A stretch of DNA of 64,000 nucleotides. Origin: Spiro-02 sp034114085. Its GTDB lineage: Bacteria > Spirochaetota > Spirochaetia > Sphaerochaetales > Sphaerochaetaceae. The notes beneath the pieces were generated by a model. The model was not told where the DNA came from. It made no database searches and saw only the letters and a program-made list of their open reading frames with translations. The stretch spans positions 1 through 64,000 of the forward strand of contig JAXEWB010000058.1 in assembly GCA_034114085.1 (NCBI GenBank), in the 5' to 3' direction. Positions 43,457 to 52,276 of this stretch are shown in pieces (the stretch's first letter is position 1; each line of letters begins with the position of its first letter). The translations under genes and the position numbers were made by a program.

Positions 43457-44782
43457 ATGAGAATACAGAAAAGAGCCATCGCCACGCTGTTTCTGCTGTC
43501 GTGCGTCCTGGCTTCCTGTTGGACGATGACGCTGACGGAAGACCAGGCCGTGGAGTATGCGTTGCAGAACAACGGCAGCCTGAAACTGGCGGCCATGGAT
43601 CTCGATGTGCAGGCGCGGGCCGACAAGAACGGCTGGAACGGACTATTGCCGACCGTCCAGGTCACGGCGACCCTGAACCGGGGCAACCAGTCGTCGTTCA
43701 CTTCCCTGGGCGTCAAAGATCCTACGGTCAGCTTCGTCGGAGGAATATCCGCCTCGTGGAGTTTCAACCCGGCGCTGATCACCAACATAGACCTTGCCCA
43801 CAGACAATATGAGGCGGGACTGATCACTTACGAAGAACAGCGGCAGCAGACGGTCCTCAATGTCCGCAAGCTGTTCTACGGATTGCTCCTGCAACAGGAA
43901 AGCCTGGAACTCCAGAGAGAATCGCTGAAGAATACTGAATCACGGGCGAGCCAGGCCGAAGCGAGCTTCAAGGCTGGCTATGTTCCTGAGCTGACGGTCC
44001 TCCAGGCCCAGACCGCCTATGACAACGCCGTATCGAGCCTGCAAAAACAGGAGCAGGCGTTCGTTCAGCAGAAAAGGACCTTCGCCATGCTGCTCGGGCT
44101 TCCTGTCGATACGGACATCGTCCTCCAAGGAGAAATTGGACTTGATTTCTACGACATCGACGCTGAATCCAGTCTGTCCAGCTTGGACAACCGGTTCGAT
44201 ATCGCCAAGCTCGGCAAGCAGGCGGAGGTGCTGAAGACCCAGGAAAAGGCGTTGAAGATGCAGGTCAACGTTCCGACTATTTCATTGAGCGCTTCCTATC
44301 AACCGATGATCAAAGATATTTCCAGGGATTGGGGTGGAACGGTGGGAACGAGCCCTATGATCGCGGACAACTATTCGGACAACGGGAGCATGAGCGTAAC
44401 TGTGGCCATGAACCTTACCAATCTGCTTCCTTGGTCCAGTTCACGACAGAAATTGAAGGATTTGCAGGATAATATCGGCAAGCTGGCGACCAGCGAGCTG
44501 GTACTGCGACAGAGCGCCACGGTTGAAATCCTCAACCTGCTGACCACGCTGGAACAATCTCGCCTGGCTATCGAAAACAGCGAACGGAGCATAGCGCTCG
44601 CCCAGAAGGTCTATACGCTGACGGAGGAATCCTACCGGTACGGCTCCACCGAACTGCTGGACGTCCGGGATGCGCAACTACAGCTCGACCAGGCGAGGCT
44701 TGGCCGGTTGAGCGAACAATATACATATTTGTCGGCCTTGCTTGACCTTGAATATGCGATACAGAGGAGTATCATCAAATGA
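43457..44782 (+). CDS. TolC-like outer membrane efflux protein
   Basis: 441 residues, signal peptide (ATLFLLSCVLASC, possibly a lipoprotein). Two TolC repeats: TLTEDQAVEYALQNNGSLKL and the mirrored second half with VTVAMNLTNLLPW and KVYTLTEESYRYGSTELLDV, DAQLQLDQARL. Forms the outer membrane channel of the tripartite pump; overlaps the next gene by four bases. Confidence 0.88.
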   Translation: MRIQKRAIATLFLLSCVLASCWTMTLTEDQAVEYALQNNGSLKLAAMDLDVQARADKNGWNGLLPTVQVTATLNRGNQSSFTSLGVKDPTVSFVGGISASWSFNPALITNIDLAHRQYEAGLITYEEQRQQTVLNVRKLFYGLLLQQESLELQRESLKNTESRASQAEASFKAGYVPELTVLQAQTAYDNAVSSLQKQEQAFVQQKRTFAMLLGLPVDTDIVLQGEIGLDFYDIDAESSLSSLDNRFDIAKLGKQAEVLKTQEKALKMQVNVPTISLSASYQPMIKDISRDWGGTVGTSPMIADNYSDNGSMSVTVAMNLTNLLPWSSSRQKLKDLQDNIGKLATSELVLRQSATVEILNLLTTLEQSRLAIENSERSIALAQKVYTLTEESYRYGSTELLDVRDAQLQLDQARLGRLSEQYTYLSALLDLEYAIQRSIIK

Positions 44783-45732
44783 ATAAGACAACGTACTGCA
44801 AGAGCGCCGTCGCGCTCTGTCTCATAGCTCTGTTGACGATAGGCGTCATGGTTGGTTGCTCCAAGACGGAGACCGCCGCGAAATCTACCACGGCTCCCGC
44901 CGCGGCGGCGCCGGAGACTGTGGCGATTCCCGTCCAGATATATCAGGTCACGCCGGAGTCCATCACATCCTATCTGAGGTTCAGCGGCGATGTATCCGCC
45001 TCCGTCAACGTGGATATTCTTCCCGAACTCTCCGGCAAGGTCGCGAACGTCTATGTCGGAATCGGAGACCGCGTGGTCAAGGACCAGGTCTTGCTCGATA
45101 TCGATCCATCCCGCCCCGGAACGACCTATAACCTCAGCCAGGTAAAGGCGATCAAGGATGGCACCATTACGGCCTTTATTCCCGTCGTCGGCGTGACGGT
45201 GGCCCCTACCATGTCGTTGGGCAAAATCAGCGACACTGAGAACCTGGAAATTGCCTTCAATGTCGTGGAACGGTATGTGTCCCAGATTCATGTGGGGCAG
45301 AAGGCTGAAATCACGTTCACCGCATATCCGGGAGAGACCTTCGCCGCCACCGTCACGAAGGTCAGCCCGACGTTGGATACCGGGAGCCGCACGCTGAAAG
45401 TCACCTGTACGCTTGATAAGCCGGACGACAGGATCATCATCGGCATGTACGCCAGAATCCAGGTATTCACCGAGCATAAGGAAAACTGCGTCGTCGTGCC
45501 GTATGGCGCCGTATTGATAAGCGACCGGCGGTCCTATGTATTCGTCGCGAACGACAGGAAGAACCCCGCGGTCGCCGAACGGCGGAGCGTGACCCTTGGT
45601 ATACGGACAGGCAATGTAGTGGAGGTCCTTGAAGGCCTCCGGATGGGCGACAAGGTCATCGTCAAGGGACAGAACCTGCTTGCCGACGGTAGCGCGGTCA
45701 ACGTAGCTTCCACGATAGAGGAGATCCGCTGA
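44779..45732 (+). CDS. RND periplasmic adaptor (membrane fusion protein) lipoprotein
   Basis: 317 residues, lipoprotein signal (LLTIGVMVGCSK). Barrel-sandwich halves: SGDVSASVNVDILPELSGKV and DGTITAFIPVVGVTVAPTM, followed by the beta-barrel (QKAEITFTAYPGETFAATVT) and membrane-proximal domain. The alpha-hairpin usually between the lipoyl halves is very short here (RPGTTYNLSQVKAI), less than in AcrA, implying a shorter adaptor or direct contact with TolC. Overlaps the RND gene (TGATG). Confidence 0.88.
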   Translation: MNKTTYCKSAVALCLIALLTIGVMVGCSKTETAAKSTTAPAAAAPETVAIPVQIYQVTPESITSYLRFSGDVSASVNVDILPELSGKVANVYVGIGDRVVKDQVLLDIDPSRPGTTYNLSQVKAIKDGTITAFIPVVGVTVAPTMSLGKISDTENLEIAFNVVERYVSQIHVGQKAEITFTAYPGETFAATVTKVSPTLDTGSRTLKVTCTLDKPDDRIIIGMYARIQVFTEHKENCVVVPYGAVLISDRRSYVFVANDRKNPAVAERRSVTLGIRTGNVVEVLEGLRMGDKVIVKGQNLLADGSAVNVASTIEEIR

Positions 45733-48700
45733 TGTCCTTGTCAAAACTGGCGGTACGCAAACCTACCACCGTACTGATCATATTCATCGTGCTGACGGCG
45801 CTGGGCATCTATGCCACGACGCTGTTGCCGATCGACCTGTTCCCGGAAATGGAGATGCCGTACATCGTCGTATCGACGGCATATGCCAACGCAAGTCCGG
45901 AGGAAGTCGAGGATAAAGTCACCCGCACCCTGGAAAGCTCCCTGTCGGGCATATCCGGCCTGAAGACGATGCAGTCGGTTTCCAATCAGGGGTCCAGCAT
46001 GATCATGCTGGAGTTCACTGACGGGACGGACTTGGCGGAAGCGACCAACATGGTCCGTGACCGTATCGACCTGGTCAGGAACTATCTTCCGGACGAGGTC
46101 ACGTCTCCCGTCATCCTGAAGATGGATCCCTCCATGATCCCCATCATGACAATCGCCCTGACCGGTGACCGTTCGTTGGAGGAACTGAGGCAGATCGCGG
46201 AAGATGTCGTTCAACCCCGCCTGGAGCAAATCGAGGGCGTGGCGTCCGTCTCGATCAGCGGTGGCCGGGAGAAGGCGATAGACATCGACATCTCCCGCGA
46301 CAGTCTTGAGGCGTATGGACTGACGATCACGCAGGTCGGGCAGATGCTCGCCGCGCAGAACATCCGTTCCGCCAGCGGCACCGTCACCGAGAGCGGGGTG
46401 GACTACAGCGTCACCACCAGCGGGCAGTTCCAGTCGCTGGACGATATCCGCAACACCGTGGTGGCCTACAAGGCGGGAACTCCCGCCGCGACCGGCGTGG
46501 AGGTGCATCGTATCCTGCTGGGGGACATAGCCGAGGTTTCCGAAGGGTACAAGCCGATCAGCAGCTACGCCTATCTCAATGGCTCTCCCTGCGTGCTGCT
46601 TTCGGTGCAGAAACAGAGCAGCAAGAACTCGGTACAGACCGTCGAGCAGATTCGTAAGGAGATGCCGGGTATTCTGGAAAACCTGTCCGCAGGCGTTGAG
46701 CTGGCGGAGACTTCCAACACTACCGACATCATCAATGAAGCGATCTCGACCGTTCTCGATTCCGCGATCCAGGGCGCGGTCCTGGCTATCCTCGTGCTGC
46801 TGTTCTTCCTCCGGAGCTTCAAGAGTACCGGTATCATCGGCCTGACGATTCCCGTCTCGCTGATCGTGACGTTGGGGATCATGTATTTCGCCGGCCATAC
46901 CCTGAACATGATGACCTTGGCGGGGCTGGCGCTCGGCGTCGGCATGCTGGTCGACAACTCGATCGTCATATTGGAGAACATCTACAGCTATCGCGAGAAA
47001 GGCGCGAAGGCGGATGTCGCCGCGATTCTCGGTTCCCAGGAAATGACCATGGCGATCACCAGTAGTACGCTGACCACGATCTGCGTATTTCTGCCGATGA
47101 TCATGTTCGGCTCCCGATTGGGAATGATGAAGCAGGTCTTCTTGGGCCTCGCTTTTACCGTCGTCATTTCGTTGGTATGCAGCCTGCTGTTCGCCATTGT
47201 ACTTGTTCCCGTACTCGCTTCTAAATACTTGAAGCTGGAGAACGTCAAGAAACGCAATAAAAAAGGCTTGAACAAGGTCATGACCCGTTTCTTCGATGCG
47301 GTTGACAATGGCTATTCCAAGGCGGTGCGGTTCTCGGTACGCCATAAGTTGCTGATTGTCGCCATCGTACTGGTCGCATTGGTTCTGAGCGTGATGGCGA
47401 TACCCCGCATCGGCTTCGTCTATATGCCGGAGCAGGAGGATACTACCCTTACCATCAACCTGACGATGCCCCAGGGAACCAATATAGAAGTGACGAACGA
47501 GACAATATGTACGTTTGAGACACTCGTTCAGAAAAATATTTCTGGGGTGAAGAGCAGTACGGTTTCCATCGGAGGAACGTCGCTCATGGGGGGCGGGACG
47601 AATAGCGCGACGCTAACTTTGTCGTTCTATTCACCTGAAGAACGGAAAGGTTTCGATGTCGCTCAGGTCGCCGCATGGGATACGGTGAACTCCGCCAAGG
47701 AGAAGGTCCGGCCACTGTTCAATGTATTCCCCGGAGCCGATTTCACCATTTCCAGTTCTTCTCTGAACAGTATCAGCGGCGGAGGCGTGGATATCGCCGT
47801 CAAGGGCGATGACATGGATGCCGTCCGCGCCATGACCCAGCAAATAAAGACCTTGTTGCAGGAAGAGGGGGGCGAGTTCGTCACCGACGTCCAGACCTCC
47901 ATGACCGAAGGTCTGCCGCAGGTGGAGCTGGTGATCGACCGTGAGCGGATGTATGCCCTCGGTCTGACGATAGCGGGAGTCAATTCCGAGTTGAAGGCGA
48001 ACATAGACGGCCTGACGGTCGGCAGATACTATAAGGGCGGGGAGGAAACCGACATTATCATCGGACTTCCCGACTCTGACAAGGCGCAACTGGTCGATCT
48101 GGAGCAGGTTTCCGTAACCAACGGCAATGGTACGAAGATTCCTCTCTCCAACTTCGCCACGTATGTGGAAACCACTTCCCCGACCTCGATTCTCAGGGAG
48201 AACCAGGCCCGTTCCATCCACGTTACCGCGCTGCCTGCGCCGGGCATGAGCATCGACCAGGTTCAGAAGCAGGTCGAAAACCTGATCAACACGCGGATTC
48301 CGGCTGATGATTCGGTGTTCATCACCTTCGGCGGCGACTACCAGATGCTCACGGAGGGACTTGAGACTTTCTTCCTGATCATCATCATGGCGATCATACT
48401 TGTGTTCGCCGTCATGGCCAGTCAGTTTGAATCCTTCAAGGATCCGTTCATCGTCCTGTTCACCATTCCGCTGTCGATTGTCGGCATTGTGGTCGTCTAT
48501 CTGCTGATGGGCAAGACGTTGAGCATGATCACCGCTATCGGCGCGTTGATTCTGGTAGGAATCATCGTCAACAACGGTATTGTCCTGATCGACTACATGA
48601 ATCTGCTTCGCAAGCGCGGCTATGGGCTTGAGGATGCCTGTGTCGCCGCGGCGAAAAGCCGCCTGCGCCCGATCCTCATGACCACGCTGACCACTGTGCT

Positions 48701-49265
48701 GGCGCTGGTCCCCATGACATTCTCCTCCAGCGGCAATGCCGCGTTGGTTCAGCCCATCGGCATGACGGTTCTTGGCGGTCTTTCTTTCGGGACGCTGATG
48801 ACGTTGTTCCTGATGCCCGTACTCTATTACCTATTCAACTATGGCAAGGACAAACGGATGCGGAAGAAGAGAAAAATCATGGAAGCGGCGGCAGAGGCTT
48901 CGGTCTACGATGTCCTGCGGACATCCTCCGTCGATGGAACGACGACGGCAACGGCTGTGGATGCCGCCAATTCATCCAAGTCCGGCGAGGATTCTTCTCT
49001 TGAAAAGAATGACGTATCCGCGAAGGCTGCCGTTCCAAGCGCTGCCGTTCCAAGCGCAGCCATTCCAAGCGCAGCCATTCCAAGCGCTGCCATTCCAAGC
49101 GCTGCCGTTCCAGATGAGGTCGTCCCTGATGGCGATGTTCCAGCTTCCCATCCTATATTGGAGTCTTCTGGACAATCCGGGGCCGATAACGATTCCCGGA
49201 CGATGATTTCCGGACATTCCGTCAAATGGTCGAACCCCGGTGACGGCAAGGAGGACAAGCGATGA
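45732..49265 (+). CDS. RND (HAE1-type) efflux transporter with repeat-bearing C-terminal tail
   Basis: 1177 residues. Twelve-helix RND plan: TM1 with VLIIFIVLTALGIYATTLLP, porter domains, TM4 with GLALGVGMLVDNSIVILENI (proton-relay Asp), TM10-12 with ALILVGIIVNNGIVLIDYMN. The normal transporter ends near residue 1040 (LMPVLYYLFNYGKDKRMRKK). A further ~135 residues form a cytosolic low-complexity tail with AAVPS/AAIPS repeats, which is unusual. Exports hydrophobic or drug-like compounds by proton exchange. The product of the next gene may dock on the tail or the inner face. Confidence 0.9.
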   Translation: MSLSKLAVRKPTTVLIIFIVLTALGIYATTLLPIDLFPEMEMPYIVVSTAYANASPEEVEDKVTRTLESSLSGISGLKTMQSVSNQGSSMIMLEFTDGTDLAEATNMVRDRIDLVRNYLPDEVTSPVILKMDPSMIPIMTIALTGDRSLEELRQIAEDVVQPRLEQIEGVASVSISGGREKAIDIDISRDSLEAYGLTITQVGQMLAAQNIRSASGTVTESGVDYSVTTSGQFQSLDDIRNTVVAYKAGTPAATGVEVHRILLGDIAEVSEGYKPISSYAYLNGSPCVLLSVQKQSSKNSVQTVEQIRKEMPGILENLSAGVELAETSNTTDIINEAISTVLDSAIQGAVLAILVLLFFLRSFKSTGIIGLTIPVSLIVTLGIMYFAGHTLNMMTLAGLALGVGMLVDNSIVILENIYSYREKGAKADVAAILGSQEMTMAITSSTLTTICVFLPMIMFGSRLGMMKQVFLGLAFTVVISLVCSLLFAIVLVPVLASKYLKLENVKKRNKKGLNKVMTRFFDAVDNGYSKAVRFSVRHKLLIVAIVLVALVLSVMAIPRIGFVYMPEQEDTTLTINLTMPQGTNIEVTNETICTFETLVQKNISGVKSSTVSIGGTSLMGGGTNSATLTLSFYSPEERKGFDVAQVAAWDTVNSAKEKVRPLFNVFPGADFTISSSSLNSISGGGVDIAVKGDDMDAVRAMTQQIKTLLQEEGGEFVTDVQTSMTEGLPQVELVIDRERMYALGLTIAGVNSELKANIDGLTVGRYYKGGEETDIIIGLPDSDKAQLVDLEQVSVTNGNGTKIPLSNFATYVETTSPTSILRENQARSIHVTALPAPGMSIDQVQKQVENLINTRIPADDSVFITFGGDYQMLTEGLETFFLIIIMAIILVFAVMASQFESFKDPFIVLFTIPLSIVGIVVVYLLMGKTLSMITAIGALILVGIIVNNGIVLIDYMNLLRKRGYGLEDACVAAAKSRLRPILMTTLTTVLALVPMTFSSSGNAALVQPIGMTVLGGLSFGTLMTLFLMPVLYYLFNYGKDKRMRKKRKIMEAAAEASVYDVLRTSSVDGTTTATAVDAANSSKSGEDSSLEKNDVSAKAAVPSAAVPSAAIPSAAIPSAAIPSAAVPDEVVPDGDVPASHPILESSGQSGADNDSRTMISGHSVKWSNPGDGKEDKR
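49026..49115 (+). repeat. 15-bp tandem repeat in the RND tail
   Basis: Five full copies and a partial sixth of GCTGCCGTTCCAAGC and variants (A for G at one or two places), encoding AAVPS AAVPS AAIPS AAIPS AAIPS AAVPD. In frame, so slippage changes tail length without breaking the protein. Confidence 0.9.
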
Positions 49266-49555
49266 AGATGAAACGGATGGACATCATACTGAGCCAGGCT
49301 CTTGAAGAGGATTTTATCTATCAATGCCAGTTGCTCCACGTCGCGGACAAGTATACGAAGGTTCCTGATGTGATGGGGCGCGGTTGCTGCAATCCCAAGA
49401 TGGGCGACAGCGTGTGGCCGCAATTGAATTCCTGGTACATGATGGTCGTTTCCGACGACGACGCCTTCAAGTTGAAGAAACTTGTCGAAAGCCTGCGCCG
49501 GGAATATCCCGACGAGGGAATCGGTTGCTTTGAGTCCGAAGTCGAGGTGCTGTAG
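49262..49555 (+). CDS. PII-like transporter-associated protein (PG0541-like)
   Basis: 97 residues: MKRMDIILSQALEEDF, YTKVPDVMGRGCCNPKMGDS and a beta-alpha-beta ending KKLVESLRREYPDEGIGCFE. The plan is that of small PII-superfamily trimers; from memory, proteins named PG0541-like follow HAE1 pumps in Bacteroidetes and spirochaetes. AAGGAGG precedes the ATG, which overlaps the RND stop. Presumed to gate or sense the pump; ligand unknown. Confidence 0.75.
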   Translation: MKMKRMDIILSQALEEDFIYQCQLLHVADKYTKVPDVMGRGCCNPKMGDSVWPQLNSWYMMVVSDDDAFKLKKLVESLRREYPDEGIGCFESEVEVL

Positions 49556-49865
49556 ACCTCCTCTGGCATAGCCGGTTTGCTCATAGGGGGCTGTCGCATG
49601 GCGTTGGGTGAAAATGCTCGCGGGTGCGATGGCCCCTTTTGCTATACGGACACAAAATATCCACTTGCATCGTCCTTTGCGATTGACTTTTTTTTGCATG
49701 CAAGGGAAGTCTGTTGTTCATATGAGTTTGATGCCATGGGGATGATTAAGTCCGCAAAGGCCGCCTATCCACCTTCCTGGAAGCAGGTTCGCCACCTTGA
49801 GACCCCTTTTGCGCACCAGAAATCTGCACGCCGCCACCCCAGGGAAAAGCGGATGGCGGCCACGG
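49556..49865. other. Gene-free stretch
   Basis: 310 bases between the efflux operon and the convergent mntP gene. A 108-codon plus-strand frame crosses it into mntP but has no ribosome site and odd composition. No clear terminator was found for either side. Confidence 0.45.
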
Positions 49866-50426
49866 TCAACCAAATACTCCCAGATGCTCCAGCAATATTT
49901 TGAGACCCATCAGAATCAGTATGATACCGCCGAGAAGCTCCGCCTTGGATTTGTACTTGGCGCCGAACACATTGCCGATCTTGACGCCCGCGGCGGAGAA
50001 TAAGAACGTAATTGCGCCGATTGAGCAGACGGCGGGGATAATGTCCACCTGCAAGAACGCGAAGGAAATCCCGACGGCCAGCGCGTCGATGCTGGTGGCG
50101 ACGGCCAGCGGCAGCATAGTCTTGAAACTGAAGGAATCGTTGCAGCATTCCTCCTGTGAACGAGATTCCCGTATCATGTTGAACCCGATCAAGCCAAGGA
50201 GGGCGAAAGCAACCCAATGATCGACATTGGTAATCAGGGTTTGAAATTGGATGCCGAGCAAGTACCCTGATGCGGGCATCAGGGCTTGGAATCCTCCGAA
50301 GTAGAGACCCGCTATCAACATGTGCCTGATGCTGACCTTCTGAACCGAAAGCCCTTTGCAGACTGAAACCGCGAAGGCGTCCATTGAAAGACCGACAGCG
50401 ATGACGATTAATTCTCCAATGCCCAT
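49866..50426 (-). CDS. mntP: Manganese efflux pump MntP
   Basis: 186 residues with six membrane helices in two related halves, each with the family's acidic motif: GLSMDAFAVSVCKGL near the start and ATSIDALAVGISFAF in the middle. Start at 50426 with AGGAGGACAGG upstream. MntP exports excess Mn2+ from the cytosol. The yybP-ykoY riboswitch directly upstream supports the assignment. Confidence 0.93.
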   Translation of the reverse strand: MGIGELIVIAVGLSMDAFAVSVCKGLSVQKVSIRHMLIAGLYFGGFQALMPASGYLLGIQFQTLITNVDHWVAFALLGLIGFNMIRESRSQEECCNDSFSFKTMLPLAVATSIDALAVGISFAFLQVDIIPAVCSIGAITFLFSAAGVKIGNVFGAKYKSKAELLGGIILILMGLKILLEHLGVFG

Positions 50427-50461
50427 CCTGTCCTCCTAGAGGTGGTTTTCCGGTGGCAGAC

Positions 50462-50600
50462 GGCATAAAAAAAAGACCCATCTGTCATCCACAGATAAGT
50501 CTCGTCATTTAAAACAAAGCCAGGAAACAAGGTCGTCTCCAGTATGTTGACTCCGCCACGCCGTCAGGCGCTGACTACTCCCTTACGCACCGCCTTACAA
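50462..50600 (-). promoter_or_regulatory. yybP-ykoY manganese riboswitch with terminator platform
   Basis: Reading the minus strand, the conserved pieces appear in order: AAGGGAGTAG, GTCAACATAC, CCTGGC and GACGAGACTT, with the intervening hairpins. The 3' part is a terminator (ATCTGT/ACAGAT with flanking AGAC/GTCT, then eight T; plus coordinates ~50466-50502). In this class Mn2+ binding stabilises the aptamer, prevents termination and turns on the exporter gene. A TTGACA box (plus 50620-50625) lies upstream with a weak -10. Confidence 0.85.
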
Positions 50601-50677
50601 TTGCATGCCTATCAAGGTTTGTCAAGTATCGATGTCCGTTATCCTCCGTTTGTTCGCAGTTGTCCCTTCTTGTTGTG

Positions 50678-50715
50678 TTGTAACTGTTGATAGCACAATG
50701 ATGATGATGTATATT
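50678..50715 (+). promoter_or_regulatory. Promoter and Rrf2-box-like repeat upstream of rrf2-type gene
   Basis: TTGATA (50687-50692), 17 bp, TATATT (50710-50715). The sequence GTTGTAA (50678-50684), nine bases, then GCACAA overlaps the -35 and resembles the repeat at the macrodomain promoter. Suggests autoregulation. Confidence 0.55.
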
Positions 50716-50750
50716 AGGGCTGTTGCGTCGGAATTATGGAGGCCGAATGA

Positions 50751-51179
50751 ATGAAGATAACATCCAGGTTCACTGTGGCGGTTCATACTTTGCTTGCGAT
50801 ACATACGTTCGGCAAGGACTATAAGACGACCTCTGAATTCATCGCATCCAGCGTTAACGTGAATCCCGTGATCATCCGCCGTACTCTCGGATCGTTGAAA
50901 GAGGCCGGAATCGTAGATGTCAAGGCGGGGAGCGGGGGAGCGAGTATCATCAAGCCGCTGAAAGACATCACATTGCTGGACGTCTACAAGGCTGTAGACA
51001 GTGTCGAGGACGGACTGTTCAACTTCCACGACAACCCGAATCCAGCGTGTCCCGTCGGCAAAAACATACATGCGGTGCTGGACGGGCATCTTCTGGACGC
51101 CCAGGCGGCCATGGAGCGGAAGCTGCGGGAAACCACGTTCGCGGATCTTGTGCGGGAGCTCGACGGCAGGATCGGATAA
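50751..51179 (+). CDS. Rrf2-family transcription regulator (single Cys)
   Basis: 142 residues. N-terminal winged helix MKITSRFTVAVHTLLAIHTF, SEFIASSVNVNPVIIRRTLG, then the wing KAGSGGASIIKPLKDITLL. Only one Cys (NPACPVGKNIH) is present, so the three-Cys iron-sulphur type is excluded; a thiol-redox switch or ligand sensing, as in the YwnA branch, is more likely. GGAGGCC precedes the start. It lies just upstream of the macrodomain-sirtuin genes and shares an operator-like sequence with them. Confidence 0.87.
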   Translation: MKITSRFTVAVHTLLAIHTFGKDYKTTSEFIASSVNVNPVIIRRTLGSLKEAGIVDVKAGSGGASIIKPLKDITLLDVYKAVDSVEDGLFNFHDNPNPACPVGKNIHAVLDGHLLDAQAAMERKLRETTFADLVRELDGRIG

Positions 51180-51286
51180 CGACATCCCCAGTGCGTGCGG
51201 CGGGCTTTTTGAGCGCGACGGTACAGCTTCGCGTTGACTGCCCGCGGTACTTTCAGAATCTATCGTTAGGTTCGATAGCGTGACTA

Positions 51287-51346
51287 TTGACATTACAACG
51301 GAGGGCGGCGTATAGTATGCTATGTTGTAATTCATATAGTTACAAC
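51287..51346 (+). promoter_or_regulatory. Promoter and inverted repeat of the macrodomain-sirtuin operon
   Basis: TTGACA (51287-51292), 18 bp, TATAGT (51311-51316). Just downstream, over the start point, GTTGTAA (51324-51330) and TTACAAC (51340-51346) form an inverted repeat with nine bases between. The left half is identical to that in the rrf2 promoter. Confidence 0.65.
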
Positions 51347-51499
51347 AAGTGGCTTGCCATGTGTGTTCCATCATATTCTCAATGGGGAGCGAAGCAATGG
51401 CTGGAACGGCGAAACCGCTGCGGGGAAATCTTGCGAGACAGTGCCGCCACCAATACTCGGCCGCCTATCGTGGATATGGGCAATCAGGAGGCTCGTACA

Positions 51500-52276
51500 A
51501 TGAATATCTCCATTCTTGATAGATTGCTTGAGATTCTCTATGCGGAACGGAATGAAAGCGTTCCGCAGGATCTTTCCGACGCTGAAAAGGCGCTCCATTT
51601 TCGTGCCTTGTGCAATGTACGCCCCCCAAAACCGGTATCGGATGTTTTTTTGCGGTTGCAGGACGCCTATCTTTCCGAAACGGCGCGTCAACGAGGCACC
51701 GTTTCCTTATCGGAAATCAGTTTTATAGGAAATGTAGGACTGTGGCGCGGAGATATTACGCGGTTGAAAGTCGATGCGATCATGAACGCCTGCAATCCAG
51801 CCTTGCTGGGTTGCTTCCATCCATTGCATGACTGTATCGACAATGTCATCCATTCCAACGCCGGCGTTCAGGTGAGGCTGGACTGCAACAAGCTGATGCA
51901 GGGGGGCCTGGAGCCGAACGGTGAAGTCGAAGTGACGAAAGCATACAATCTTCCAAGCCGATATATCTTCCACACCGTCGGCCCCATCGTCCAGGACCGT
52001 GTGACTGACGGCAACCGGAACGATCTGCGAAGATGCTACCGGTCCTGTCTGAGAAAAGCCGGAGAGATGGGGCTGGGCAGCTTCGCCTGTTGTTGTATTT
52101 CTACAGGCGTGTATCGTTTTCCTCAGGAATTGGCGGCAAGCATCGCGGTCGGGACCGTCAGGGACTGGTTGGAGGAAACAGGATTGGAATTGAAGGTGGT
52201 GTTCAATGTTTTTACAGAAAAGGACTATGCGATCTATAGACGGCTCCTTACGACGAATAGAGCTTCTCTCCATTGA
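51500..52276 (+). CDS. Zn-containing macrodomain protein, ADP-ribosyl hydrolase (SirTM-linked type)
   Basis: 258 residues from ATG 51500 (CAGGAGG upstream; the frame runs open to 51287, over the promoter). Macrodomain ~75-250: GDITRLKVDAIMNACNPALL, then GCFHPLHDCIDNVIHSNAG and VRLDC, which carries the Cys/His/Cys set of Zn-macro proteins. The ligand loop ISTGVYRFP follows. This class removes ADP-ribose placed on proteins by SirTM sirtuins, and the next gene is exactly such a sirtuin. The N-terminal ~70 residues (ILDRLLEILYAERNESVPQD) form the helical extension typical of this class. Confidence 0.9.
   Translation: MNISILDRLLEILYAERNESVPQDLSDAEKALHFRALCNVRPPKPVSDVFLRLQDAYLSETARQRGTVSLSEISFIGNVGLWRGDITRLKVDAIMNACNPALLGCFHPLHDCIDNVIHSNAGVQVRLDCNKLMQGGLEPNGEVEVTKAYNLPSRYIFHTVGPIVQDRVTDGNRNDLRRCYRSCLRKAGEMGLGSFACCCISTGVYRFPQELAASIAVGTVRDWLEETGLELKVVFNVFTEKDYAIYRRLLTTNRASLH

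Noticed and set aside
45741..47345. 534-codon minus-strand open frame
   Set aside because: Antisense to the RND transporter; His/Asp/Arg/Gln-rich composition typical of shadow frames.
49026..49115. Regular 15-bp repeats considered as a CRISPR array
   Set aside because: The repeats are contiguous with no spacers and keep the RND reading frame; they encode AAVPS units.
49577..49903. 108-codon plus-strand frame between the efflux operon and mntP
   Set aside because: No ribosome site, runs into mntP antisense, no protein-like pattern.
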